Shown piece by piece: positions 1-6,445 of a stretch of DNA of 6,445 nt. The stretch is from NCBI GenBank assembly GCA_022837485.1, contig JALHHH010000071.1:12905-19349 (forward strand), read 5' to 3'. The notes under the pieces are model-generated. The model had not been told where the DNA came from, did no database searches, and saw only the letters and a list, made by a program, of their open reading frames with translations. This DNA comes from Bacteroidales bacterium. GTDB lineage: Bacteria; Bacteroidota; Bacteroidia; Bacteroidales; Lentimicrobiaceae. The position numbers and the translations under genes were made by a program. Position 1 is the first letter of the stretch; each line of letters begins with the position of its first letter.

Positions 1-2
1 AT

Positions 3-566
3 CTACACTGTCATAATATCTTTTTCCTTCAGTTCGAAAAGCTTGTCAACTTTCTCGATGTACTTATCGGTAAGCTGCTGAATCTCTTTTTCCAGCTGTT
101 TGATCTCATCTTCCGGGACGCCTTCTTTTTCCAGCTTTTTCCCGCTGTCGAGGGCACTGCGGCGCATATTCCTCACGGTAACCTTGGCGTTTTCCACCTC
201 GGCTTTTACTTTTTTTACCAGGTCCTTGCGTCGTTCTTCGGTAAGAGGGGGAACGATGATGCGCAGCACTTCGCCGTTGTTTTGCGGGTTAAAGCCCAGA
301 TTGGCAGCCATTATTGCCTTTTCGATGGGTGCAAGCATGCTTTTCTCCCAGGGTTGCACGATAATCTGCCTCGGATCGGGAGTGTTGATGTTGGATATCT
401 GGTCGAGGGGCGACATGGTACCGTAATAATCAACCCGCACTCCTTCGAGCATGGCGGGACTGGCTTTTCCAGCCCTTATTTTATGAAATTCCTTTTCCAG
501 GTGGACGAGGGCATTCTGCATGCTCTCTTCGGCTTCATCAAGAATAAATCTGACTTCTTCGTTCAT
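3..566 (-). CDS. frr: Ribosome recycling factor (RRF)
   Basis: Cytoplasmic translation factor that, with EF-G, splits the post-termination ribosome so that subunits, mRNA and tRNA can be reused. The 187-residue protein is full length (the family is usually about 185) and runs from an ATG to a TAG just inside the left window edge. The family layout is clear. An N-terminal helix ends in KIRAGKASP (residues 29-37). A beta-rich domain II covers about 32-105, with DYYGTMSPLDQISNI (46-60) and the NNGEVLRIIVPPLTEERRK stretch (96-114). The long charged helices of domain I follow, with VRNMRR (131-136); R135 appears to match the essential Arg132 of the E. coli protein. No clear Shine-Dalgarno precedes the start, as is common in Bacteroidota. 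It follows pyrH after a 103-bp gap that holds a candidate promoter, so it may be transcribed both with pyrH and alone. The family call is very secure. Confidence 0.98.
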   Translation of the reverse strand: MNEEVRFILDEAEESMQNALVHLEKEFHKIRAGKASPAMLEGVRVDYYGTMSPLDQISNINTPDPRQIIVQPWEKSMLAPIEKAIMAANLGFNPQNNGEVLRIIVPPLTEERRKDLVKKVKAEVENAKVTVRNMRRSALDSGKKLEKEGVPEDEIKQLEKEIQQLTDKYIEKVDKLFELKEKDIMTV

Positions 567-618
567 TGTGTTTCGCTGTTTGTGCTTATCGCAATGCTAT
601 TATTCAGCTTTTGTGGTG

Positions 619-626
619 CAAATATA
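619..626 (-). promoter_or_regulatory. Candidate Bacteroidota promoter -7 box upstream of frr
   Basis: Read on the minus strand the site is TATATTTG followed by CACC, a perfect match to the TAnnTTTG -7 element recognised by the primary sigma factor of Bacteroidota. Transcription would begin near position 612, giving a leader of about 45 nt before the frr ATG at 566. No good TTTG -33 element lies at the usual spacing of about 20 nt; the nearest TTTG is 32 nt upstream, at 659-662. A short inverted repeat (628-642) occupies the spacer. Location in the only sizeable intergenic gap of the window supports the call, but the missing -33 box lowers confidence. Confidence 0.5.
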
Positions 627-627
627 C

Positions 628-642
628 AAAAGCAGCGCTTTT
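628..642 (-). repeat. Short inverted repeat in the pyrH-frr gap
   Basis: On the minus strand, AAAAGC, a 3-nt centre GCT, then GCTTTT form a perfect 6-bp dyad, about 27 nt after the pyrH stop and immediately upstream of the TATATTTG box. As RNA it would be a weak, AT-rich hairpin whose last Ts belong to the stem itself, so a strong intrinsic terminator is unlikely. It could be a leaky terminator, an operator-like dyad, or chance. Confidence 0.3.
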
Positions 643-669
643 ATGTTGCATCTGCATCCAAAATCCGTT

Positions 670-1377
670 CTAATCTGTCACCAGGGTTCCTGCATTTTCA
701 CCGTCGAGGATGCGTTTGAGGTTTCCCTCCCTGTTCATATTAAACACCAGAATGGGCAGGTGGTTTTCGCGGCAAAGCGTTATAGCGGTAAGATCCATGA
801 TGTTTAGTCCGCGTTCATATACTTCGGTGAAAGTGATGGTATCGAATTTTTCTGCAGAGGGATCCTTTTCCGGATCGGCAGTATAGATGCCATCCACCCG
901 CGTGCCTTTCATGATTACATCCGCTTCTATCTCCACTGCTCTGAGTGCTGCTGCCGAATCGGTGGTAAAAAAGGGATTTCCGGTGCCCGATGCAATAATT
1001 ACAACTTTTCCTTCTTCCAGGTATCCGATGGCGCGTTTCCGGCTCATGGCTTCAGCAATGGGGTCGATGGCGATGCCCGACAAAAGCCGGGTGGATATTC
1101 CTTTTTTTTCCAGTTCGGCCTGTATGGCCAGACTGTTAATTACCGTTGCCATCATTCCCATATAATCGCCCTGCACGCGATCCATCCCGCGTGCAACGCC
1201 CTGCATTCCCCTGAATATATTTCCGCCGCCGATTACTATCCCTACCTGAACGCCTCTGCGGACAGCTTCGCTGATCTCTCCCGTATACATTGCCAGGCGT
1301 CCGGGATCTATTCCGTATTGCAGTTCGCCCATCAGGGCCTCACCGCTCAGTTTTAACAGTATTCTCCTGTATTTCAT
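670..1377 (-). CDS. pyrH: UMP kinase (uridylate kinase)
   Basis: Phosphorylates UMP to UDP with ATP in the cytoplasm, an essential step in making UTP and CTP; bacterial enzymes of this amino-acid-kinase family are usually hexamers regulated by GTP and UTP. At 235 residues it is of normal length. Visible family motifs are KLSGE (9-13) for phosphate binding, GGGNIFRG (50-57), GDYMGMMATVINSLA (70-84) at the UMP site, GTGNPFFTTDSAAALRA (131-147), and KGTRVDGIYTADP (157-169) on the ATP side. The ATG at 1377 places KYRRILLKLSGE at the N terminus, as in homologues. It starts 13 bp after the peptidase stop, with a purine run AGAAGAA in the gap (1380-1386) that could act as a weak, rather close ribosome-binding site. 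It therefore very likely shares a transcript with the peptidase gene. frr follows, a widely conserved pairing. The more usual upstream neighbour tsf is absent here. Confidence 0.98.
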   Translation of the reverse strand: MKYRRILLKLSGEALMGELQYGIDPGRLAMYTGEISEAVRRGVQVGIVIGGGNIFRGMQGVARGMDRVQGDYMGMMATVINSLAIQAELEKKGISTRLLSGIAIDPIAEAMSRKRAIGYLEEGKVVIIASGTGNPFFTTDSAAALRAVEIEADVIMKGTRVDGIYTADPEKDPSAEKFDTITFTEVYERGLNIMDLTAITLCRENHLPILVFNMNREGNLKRILDGENAGTLVTD

Positions 1378-1390
1378 GATTCTTCTGAAT

Positions 1391-3388
1391 TTACCGGATT
1401 ATAACCATCTGTTTTGTCTGACTGAAACGCCCGGTTTCCAGGCGGTAGAAGTAGGTGCCGGGAGTAAGCTGACGGAGGCCGGCAACGATCAGATGCTTCC
1501 CTGCCGTAAAACGCCCGGATGCCAGTTCCGCAACCTCCTGCCCCATGGTGTTGTATACCTTAAGACTGACCTCCGAAGGTGCGTTAAGGGTAAAACCTAT
1601 AGTTGTGGAGTGATCGGCCGGATTGGGGTAGTTCTGTGCAAGTCCGCTGGCGTCGGGTCCTTCCGGATCGTTCACCGATGTAGACGGATCGTGGTAGAGG
1701 ATTTGCAGGCACCATGAATTCAAAGTTCCCGTGTTTCCTGGCTGTCCGTCGTAAACCCGCATCGTCCAGGTGCCGTTTGACTCCTTGCCGTTGTATGCAG
1801 AGAGTGCCATCTGAGGCCTGAAACGTCCGGTATAGGGAGGGGTGGACTCGGTAATGTTCAGCTCAGCCTGATCGTCGAAAAGGGTGTTGGTAAAATTGTC
1901 GCCATCGCCGCCAATCATATTGGCTAGCAGGGTTGCAGTGCCGTCGGGACTTGTCAGTATAAGCCTCAGGTCGCCGGTTCGCGTATGGGTAATGTCGATA
2001 TTTACGTTCACGTCAAGAATGCTGCCCAGTTCTTCCACCACAATTTCATCGTAGGTATTCTGAGCATCCCCGAGCGCCAGGGGCGTATTCGGCGAGCAGG
2101 TGTTGACAAACAGCACATCGTCGATTGAATAGTGATAAAACACGCCGGGAGCAATGCTACCCGGAGGGTTGATTCCCCTTCCGCCGGAAGGCAGTGTAGC
2201 AATAAACCGGCCTGCAGAATCCTGAATTGCAAAGTAGTAACGTACCTCCGATCCGAAGGCCGCTCCCGGAATCTGAAACTTGTAAGCCGAACCTTCGGCC
2301 GCATACGGAAGCACAAAGTCAAACGCCCCCTCATTTACCGAATACCAGAGCCTTGGCGGGTAGTTCCCGGTATCGGGCTTCTGGGGACCGCTTACCAGCA
2401 GTTCGGCCTCACGGGGTTCGGTTGAATTACCAGGAAGTACCGGATTGTGGGTCAGAATAAAACGCTGATCCCATGCCTGGGCTGCAATGTTTGCAATGGA
2501 TGCCTGAACAAACGTTACATAATACGGCATGTTCAGTATGTCGATGTCGTCGCCAGGAGTATGATAGTATGCATTGAAATCGTACCAGTCTTCTATGGCA
2601 AGCATGGCGGGATAGCCAAACTGCCAGAACGATGCATGATCGCTTGCTGTAGTATAGTAGAAGTTGTGGTTAAGCTGGGGGGTGTAATAGGCACTGGTAC
2701 GGATAAAATCGTTTGTGAACGACTGCGACAGGGTATTCGTCGCAATAGAATAGGTATTGTCGTTGTTCGAATCCCAGGCGATCATATCGAGATTCAGCAC
2801 GCCAAGGATCTGTTGCCCCTGGTTTTTGGCACGCTGGGCATAGGCATAACTTCCTACCAGTCCGATCTCTTCCTCATCCCATGCAGCAAAACGTATAGTG
2901 TAATCAAAATCGAATGGTGCCAGCAAACGGGCGGCTTCCAGCACGGCAACCGTTCCCGAGGCATTGTCGTCGGCTCCTGGTGAGTTCGATCCCGAAGGCA
3001 TATTGTCGTAATGACCGCAAATGATAAACTCCTTTTCGGGATGTTTAATTCCGGTTTTGGTGGCAATAACGTTTTCACCCCTGCCGTTGCTGAAGAGATG
3101 CTTCTCGGGAGTATATCCGTATTCGGTGAATTTGTCGAAAATGAACGCTGCTGCCCTTGCATTGCCCTGGTTGTTGTAATGCCTCGAAGAAATGGTAACG
3201 GTTTCACCGTTGATCACTACTGTAGTATCGCCTGCCAGCTGCCTGGTAAGTAAAAGCACTGAGTTGTGATCGGCCTGCCGGATCAGGGAATCGATAAAGG
3301 GACTGAAGGCCAGCTGTGCCTTCAGCGTTGACATTCCGGTAATAAGCAGGATGACTGCCGGAAGTAATAAGCGCAACGTTCGGTTCAT
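1391..3388 (-). CDS. Secreted M28-family zinc aminopeptidase with P domain and T9SS C-terminal sorting domain
   Basis: Predicted exported metallopeptidase of 665 residues. A signal peptide (MNRTLR, then LLLPAVILLITG, likely cut after LKA-24) precedes an M28 catalytic domain (about 30-310). The two-zinc site looks complete: H126 (GHYD), D140 (GADDNASG), E173 as general base and E174 (DEEEIGLVGS), D201 (LNLDM) and H276 (YYHTPGDD). Residues about 311-425 form an unassigned, possibly beta-sandwich linker. A proprotein-convertase-type P domain follows (about 427-566: TRTGDLRLILTSPDGT, then NGTWTMRVYDGQPGNTGTLNSWCLQI). The last 80 residues are a type A T9SS sorting domain (NYPNP at 586-590, VYNTMGQEV, PGTYFYRL). 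M28 enzymes typically remove N-terminal residues from peptides; the exact substrate is unknown. The frame extends upstream to a TTG at 3451, but that start overlaps secA and hides the signal peptide behind 21 extra residues, so the ATG at 3388 is preferred. It begins 41 bp after secA and ends 13 bp before pyrH. Confidence 0.93.
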   Translation of the reverse strand: MNRTLRLLLPAVILLITGMSTLKAQLAFSPFIDSLIRQADHNSVLLLTRQLAGDTTVVINGETVTISSRHYNNQGNARAAAFIFDKFTEYGYTPEKHLFSNGRGENVIATKTGIKHPEKEFIICGHYDNMPSGSNSPGADDNASGTVAVLEAARLLAPFDFDYTIRFAAWDEEEIGLVGSYAYAQRAKNQGQQILGVLNLDMIAWDSNNDNTYSIATNTLSQSFTNDFIRTSAYYTPQLNHNFYYTTASDHASFWQFGYPAMLAIEDWYDFNAYYHTPGDDIDILNMPYYVTFVQASIANIAAQAWDQRFILTHNPVLPGNSTEPREAELLVSGPQKPDTGNYPPRLWYSVNEGAFDFVLPYAAEGSAYKFQIPGAAFGSEVRYYFAIQDSAGRFIATLPSGGRGINPPGSIAPGVFYHYSIDDVLFVNTCSPNTPLALGDAQNTYDEIVVEELGSILDVNVNIDITHTRTGDLRLILTSPDGTATLLANMIGGDGDNFTNTLFDDQAELNITESTPPYTGRFRPQMALSAYNGKESNGTWTMRVYDGQPGNTGTLNSWCLQILYHDPSTSVNDPEGPDASGLAQNYPNPADHSTTIGFTLNAPSEVSLKVYNTMGQEVAELASGRFTAGKHLIVAGLRQLTPGTYFYRLETGRFSQTKQMVIIR

Positions 3389-3429
3389 GGTTTTTGTTAA
3401 GTGTAGTATCGAAAGCAAATTTGCGTTTT

Positions 3430-6400
3430 TTATTCGGTCTGACCGTGACAATTTTTATATTTTTTGCCACTGCCGCAAGGACAAGGGTCGTTTCGCCCGA
3501 CTTTTTTCTCAACTCTGACGGGAGCCGTAACCTGAGGTTGCGATGTGCGGCCGATCTGACTGAGCATGTCGGTGCGCTCTTCCTTCAGCTTACTGGAATC
3601 GGTGCGCTTTGGCAGATGGGCTTCCTTTACCTGCGAAGGTTCATGCACCGGAAGGTTGGCTTTGATAATAAACGATGTAATGTCGCGGTTGACCTTCTGT
3701 ATAAGCGTCTTGAATAATTCAAACGATTCGAATTTATAAATCAGCAGAGGGTCTTTCTGTTCGTACGTCGCATTCTGCACCGAATTGCGAAGTTCATCCA
3801 TTTCGCGAAGGTGATCCTTCCAGGCATCGTCGATAACGCCCAGGGTAACCCCTTTCTCGACCGACAAAATTATTTCACGGCCCTTGTCAAGGTAAGCTTT
3901 TTTCAGATTTGCCACCACCTGCATGCTCTTAAGCCCGTCGGTAATGGGAATTGCAATGTTTTCATAACGCGGATGGTTTTCAAATACATCCTTGATTACC
4001 GGATAGGCACGCTCGGACAGGTGATCGCATTTTATCCTGTAGTTGGCGTATACCCGGTCAAACAGCTCTTCTGTGGTCTTCTGCGGGTTTGCCGAGAGAA
4101 ACTCATCGGCTTTGATGCCGGGCTCGGTAGCCAGGGTTTTTAACAGCGAAAGGGTATAGCCTTCATAGTCGCGATCCTCGTAATGACTGGTAACGATGCT
4201 TTCGCAAACGTCGTAAAGCATGTTCGAGATGTCGACGGCAAGCCTTTCGCCATAAAGGGCATGACGACGCTTGCGGTAGATAACTTCGCGCTGGGAGTTC
4301 ATCACGTCGTCGTATTCAAGCAAACGCTTACGGATGCCGAAGTTGTTCTCTTCCACTTTCTTCTGTGCCCGCTCAATCGACTTGGTAATCATGGAGTGCT
4401 GGATTACTTCGCCTTCTTTCAGTCCGAGGCGGTCCATAACTTTTGCAATACGCTCGGAGCCGAACATACGCATAAGGTCGTCTTCCAGAGAGACGAAAAA
4501 CTGTGAGCTTCCGGGGTCTCCCTGCCTTCCCGAACGTCCGCGCAACTGCCGGTCGACGCGGCGCGACTCGTGGCGCTCGGTTCCTATAATTGCCAGTCCG
4601 CCGGCTTCTTTCACACCCTTGCCCAGCTTAATGTCGGTACCACGGCCGGCCATGTTGGTGGCAATGGTTACGGTTCCAGCCTGCCCGGCCTCTGCAACAA
4701 TATCGGCTTCTCTCTGATGGAGCTTGGCATTCAGGACGTTGTGCTTTATTTTGCGCAGGGTGAGCATACGGCTGAGCAACTCGGAGGTTTCCACGGAAGT
4801 GGTTCCAACCAGAACAGGCCTGCCGAGATTGATCATACTTACAATTTCGTCAGCAACCGCATTGAATTTCTCGCGTTTCGTTTTATACACCAGATCCTCG
4901 CGGTCGTCGCGGACAACGGGACGGTTGGTCGGGATTACCACCACGTCGAGCTTGTAGATGTCCCACAACTCACCGGCTTCGGTTTCAGCGGTACCGGTCA
5001 TACCTGCCAGCTTGCGGTACATCCGGAAGTAATTCTGCAGGGTGATGGTGGCATAGGTCTGCGTGGCCGCTTCAACTTTAACGTTCTCCTTGGCTTCAAT
5101 GGCCTGGTGTAATCCGTCGCTGTAGCGTCTGCCCTCAAGAATACGGCCGGTTTGCTCGTCCACGATCTTGATTTTGTTGTCCATCACCACGTATTCCACA
5201 TCCTTTTCGAACAGGGTGTAGGCTTTTAAAAGCTGGTTAACGGTATGAACGCGCTCCGATTTCACGGAATAATCGCGCATCAGCTCGTTTTTCTTTTCGA
5301 GTTTCTCCTCTTCTCCGAGTCCCGATTTTTCGAGTTCTGCTATTTCTGCTCCTATGTCGGGAAGTATGTAGAATTTAGGGTCCTGGTATGAGGCAGTAAT
5401 CAGGTCAATCCCTTTTTCGGTAAGTTCTACGGTATTGTTTTTCTCATCAATCACGAAGTAAAGCTCATCGTCGATGATGTGCATATTTTTATTTTGTTCC
5501 GCGATGTAGAAGTTTTCAACTTTCTGCATAAGGGCACGCATGCCGGGTTCGCTAAGGAACTTGATAAGTGCCTTGTTTTTTGGCAGTCCGCGATACGACC
5601 GGAAGAGGCATTCTCCGCCCAGCTTTTCGTTTTCGGCGCTGGCACCTTCCGTCAGCAGGGTTTTCGCTTCGGCCAGCAGCTTTGTTACCAGAGCGCGCTG
5701 TGCTTCGTACAGCTTTTTGATTTCAGGCTTAAGCTGTTCAAATTCCTGGTTATCGCCCCTGGGAGTAGGTCCGGAAATGATGAGAGGCGTACGCGCATCA
5801 TCGATAAGTACCGAGTCAACCTCGTCAACGATGGCATAGTTGTGCGGACGTTGCACCATCTCTTCGGGATTGCGTGTCATATTGTCACGTAGGTAGTCAA
5901 AACCAAATTCATTGTTGGTGCCGAAGGTGATGTCGGCCAGGTAGGCATTCCGGCGGGCTTCGGAGTTGGGTTCGTGCTTGTCGATGGTGTCGACCTTCAG
6001 TCCGTGGAATTCATACAGTACACCCATCCATTCCGAGTCGCGCCTGGCCAGGTAGTCGTTGACCGTTACTATGTGCACTCCCTTCCCCGAAAGGGCATTA
6101 AGATAAACAGGAAGGGTTGCAACCAGTGTTTTTCCTTCACCGGTGGCCATTTCGGCAATCTTACCCTGATGCAGTACCATACCTCCGATCAGCTGAACGT
6201 CGTAATGTACCATATCCCAGGTAATGGTATTGCCTCCTGCCGTCCACTGATTGTGGTAGTAGGCTTTGTCGCCTACAATCTCAACGTGCGATTTCTGCGC
6301 GGCTATGTCGCGGTCCATATCCGTAGCGGTTACTTCCAGAGTCTCGTTTTCGGTAAAGCGGCGGGCAGTGTCTTTGATCACGGCAAAAGCTTCCGGAAGA

Positions 6401-6445
6401 ATTTCCTGCAGCACGGACTGGGTTAAGGCATAACTCTCGTTTTCC
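3430..6445 (-). CDS. secA: Preprotein translocase ATPase SecA (5' end beyond window)
   Basis: Motor ATPase that drives unfolded preproteins through SecYEG at the inner membrane. The frame stays open to the right edge, so the true start lies outside; by comparison with Bacteroides-type SecA of about 1,100 residues, roughly 100 N-terminal residues are missing. The GTG at 6414 is internal. Counting from it, the Q motif is DVQLIGG (72-78), Walker A is ATGEGKT (90-96) and Walker B is DEVDS (197-201). The preprotein-binding region (about 217-430) is longer than in E. coli. Then come VDEQTGR (418-424), GMTGTAETEAGE (471-482), VLVGTTSVETSE (534-545), IATNMAGRGTD (584-594) and QLRGRSGRQGDPG (623-635). 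The helical scaffold and wing domains run from about 690 to 920, followed by a polar linker. The C-terminal zinc motif has C978, C980, C989 and H990 and in other bacteria contacts SecB and the ribosome. All ATPase motifs are intact. No terminator is visible after the stop, so read-through into the peptidase gene is plausible. Confidence 0.98.
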   Translation of the reverse strand, partial: ENESYALTQSVLQEILPEAFAVIKDTARRFTENETLEVTATDMDRDIAAQKSHVEIVGDKAYYHNQWTAGGNTITWDMVHYDVQLIGGMVLHQGKIAEMATGEGKTLVATLPVYLNALSGKGVHIVTVNDYLARRDSEWMGVLYEFHGLKVDTIDKHEPNSEARRNAYLADITFGTNNEFGFDYLRDNMTRNPEEMVQRPHNYAIVDEVDSVLIDDARTPLIISGPTPRGDNQEFEQLKPEIKKLYEAQRALVTKLLAEAKTLLTEGASAENEKLGGECLFRSYRGLPKNKALIKFLSEPGMRALMQKVENFYIAEQNKNMHIIDDELYFVIDEKNNTVELTEKGIDLITASYQDPKFYILPDIGAEIAELEKSGLGEEEKLEKKNELMRDYSVKSERVHTVNQLLKAYTLFEKDVEYVVMDNKIKIVDEQTGRILEGRRYSDGLHQAIEAKENVKVEAATQTYATITLQNYFRMYRKLAGMTGTAETEAGELWDIYKLDVVVIPTNRPVVRDDREDLVYKTKREKFNAVADEIVSMINLGRPVLVGTTSVETSELLSRMLTLRKIKHNVLNAKLHQREADIVAEAGQAGTVTIATNMAGRGTDIKLGKGVKEAGGLAIIGTERHESRRVDRQLRGRSGRQGDPGSSQFFVSLEDDLMRMFGSERIAKVMDRLGLKEGEVIQHSMITKSIERAQKKVEENNFGIRKRLLEYDDVMNSQREVIYRKRRHALYGERLAVDISNMLYDVCESIVTSHYEDRDYEGYTLSLLKTLATEPGIKADEFLSANPQKTTEELFDRVYANYRIKCDHLSERAYPVIKDVFENHPRYENIAIPITDGLKSMQVVANLKKAYLDKGREIILSVEKGVTLGVIDDAWKDHLREMDELRNSVQNATYEQKDPLLIYKFESFELFKTLIQKVNRDITSFIIKANLPVHEPSQVKEAHLPKRTDSSKLKEERTDMLSQIGRTSQPQVTAPVRVEKKVGRNDPCPCGSGKKYKNCHGQTE

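Noticed and set aside
282..807. Plus-strand frames spanning frr, the gap and the pyrH 3' end
   Set aside because: They run antisense through two conserved genes and cross the gap only because it lacks stops by chance; no family resemblance is visible.
2447..2983. Long plus-strand reading frames opposite the peptidase, such as this 178-codon one
   Set aside because: They lie wholly antisense to a gene with strong family motifs, have no recognisable domains, and are expected from codon bias.
3435..3445. CGGTC-A-GACCG dyad at the secA 3' end as a terminator
   Set aside because: It lies inside the last secA codons with a stem too short for a stable hairpin, and on the minus strand it is followed by As, not Ts.
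3389..3451. Longer N terminus for the peptidase, starting at a TTG at 3451
   Set aside because: It overlaps the secA 3' end by 22 bp, uses a rare start codon, and puts 21 polar residues before an otherwise standard signal peptide. The ATG at 3388 fits better.
4570..5112. 180-codon plus-strand reading frame opposite secA
   Set aside because: It is antisense to highly conserved SecA motifs; its sequence is the complement of that constrained code and shows no independent protein features.
6412..6414. GTG as the start of secA
   Set aside because: The frame continues open to the window edge (ENESYALTQS precedes it) and homologues carry about 100 more N-terminal residues; the gene is simply cut by the window.
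1..6445. A hidden defence system, mobile element, CRISPR array or novel RNA
   Set aside because: Nearly all of the window is occupied by four recognisable genes in tight order; the three gaps are 41, 13 and 103 bp and hold only short motifs.

Overview
The window looks like an ordinary chromosomal segment of a Bacteroidota bacterium, probably Bacteroidales or a relative. The visible SecA sequence resembles, from memory, Bacteroides-type SecA proteins, including a long extra segment in the preprotein-binding region. The peptidase ends in a type IX secretion (T9SS) sorting domain, a hallmark of this phylum. The gap before frr holds a perfect TAnnTTTG -7 box, the phylum-specific promoter element. 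The genus cannot be fixed from the sequence.

All four genes are on the minus strand. In transcription order, from high to low coordinates, they are: secA (5' end cut off by the right window edge; stop at 3430), a secreted M28-family metallopeptidase with P domain and T9SS tail (1391-3388), pyrH for UMP kinase (670-1377), and frr for ribosome recycling factor (3-566). The gaps are 41 bp, 13 bp and 103 bp. No gene-free stretch exceeds 300 bases. I saw no tRNA or rRNA gene, IS element, CRISPR array or notable repeat. The long plus-strand reading frames lie opposite these genes and look like shadows.

Three genes are core housekeeping: protein export (SecA), pyrimidine nucleotide synthesis (PyrH) and translation recycling (Frr). 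pyrH-frr is a widely conserved pair. The peptidase is the accessory member. It is predicted to cross the inner membrane through Sec, powered by SecA, and the outer membrane through T9SS. Its position between secA and pyrH, 13 bp from pyrH, suggests co-transcription with pyrH, but a functional link is not shown. frr probably also has its own promoter in the 103-bp gap. I found no convincing evidence of a new biological system; the findings are modest.
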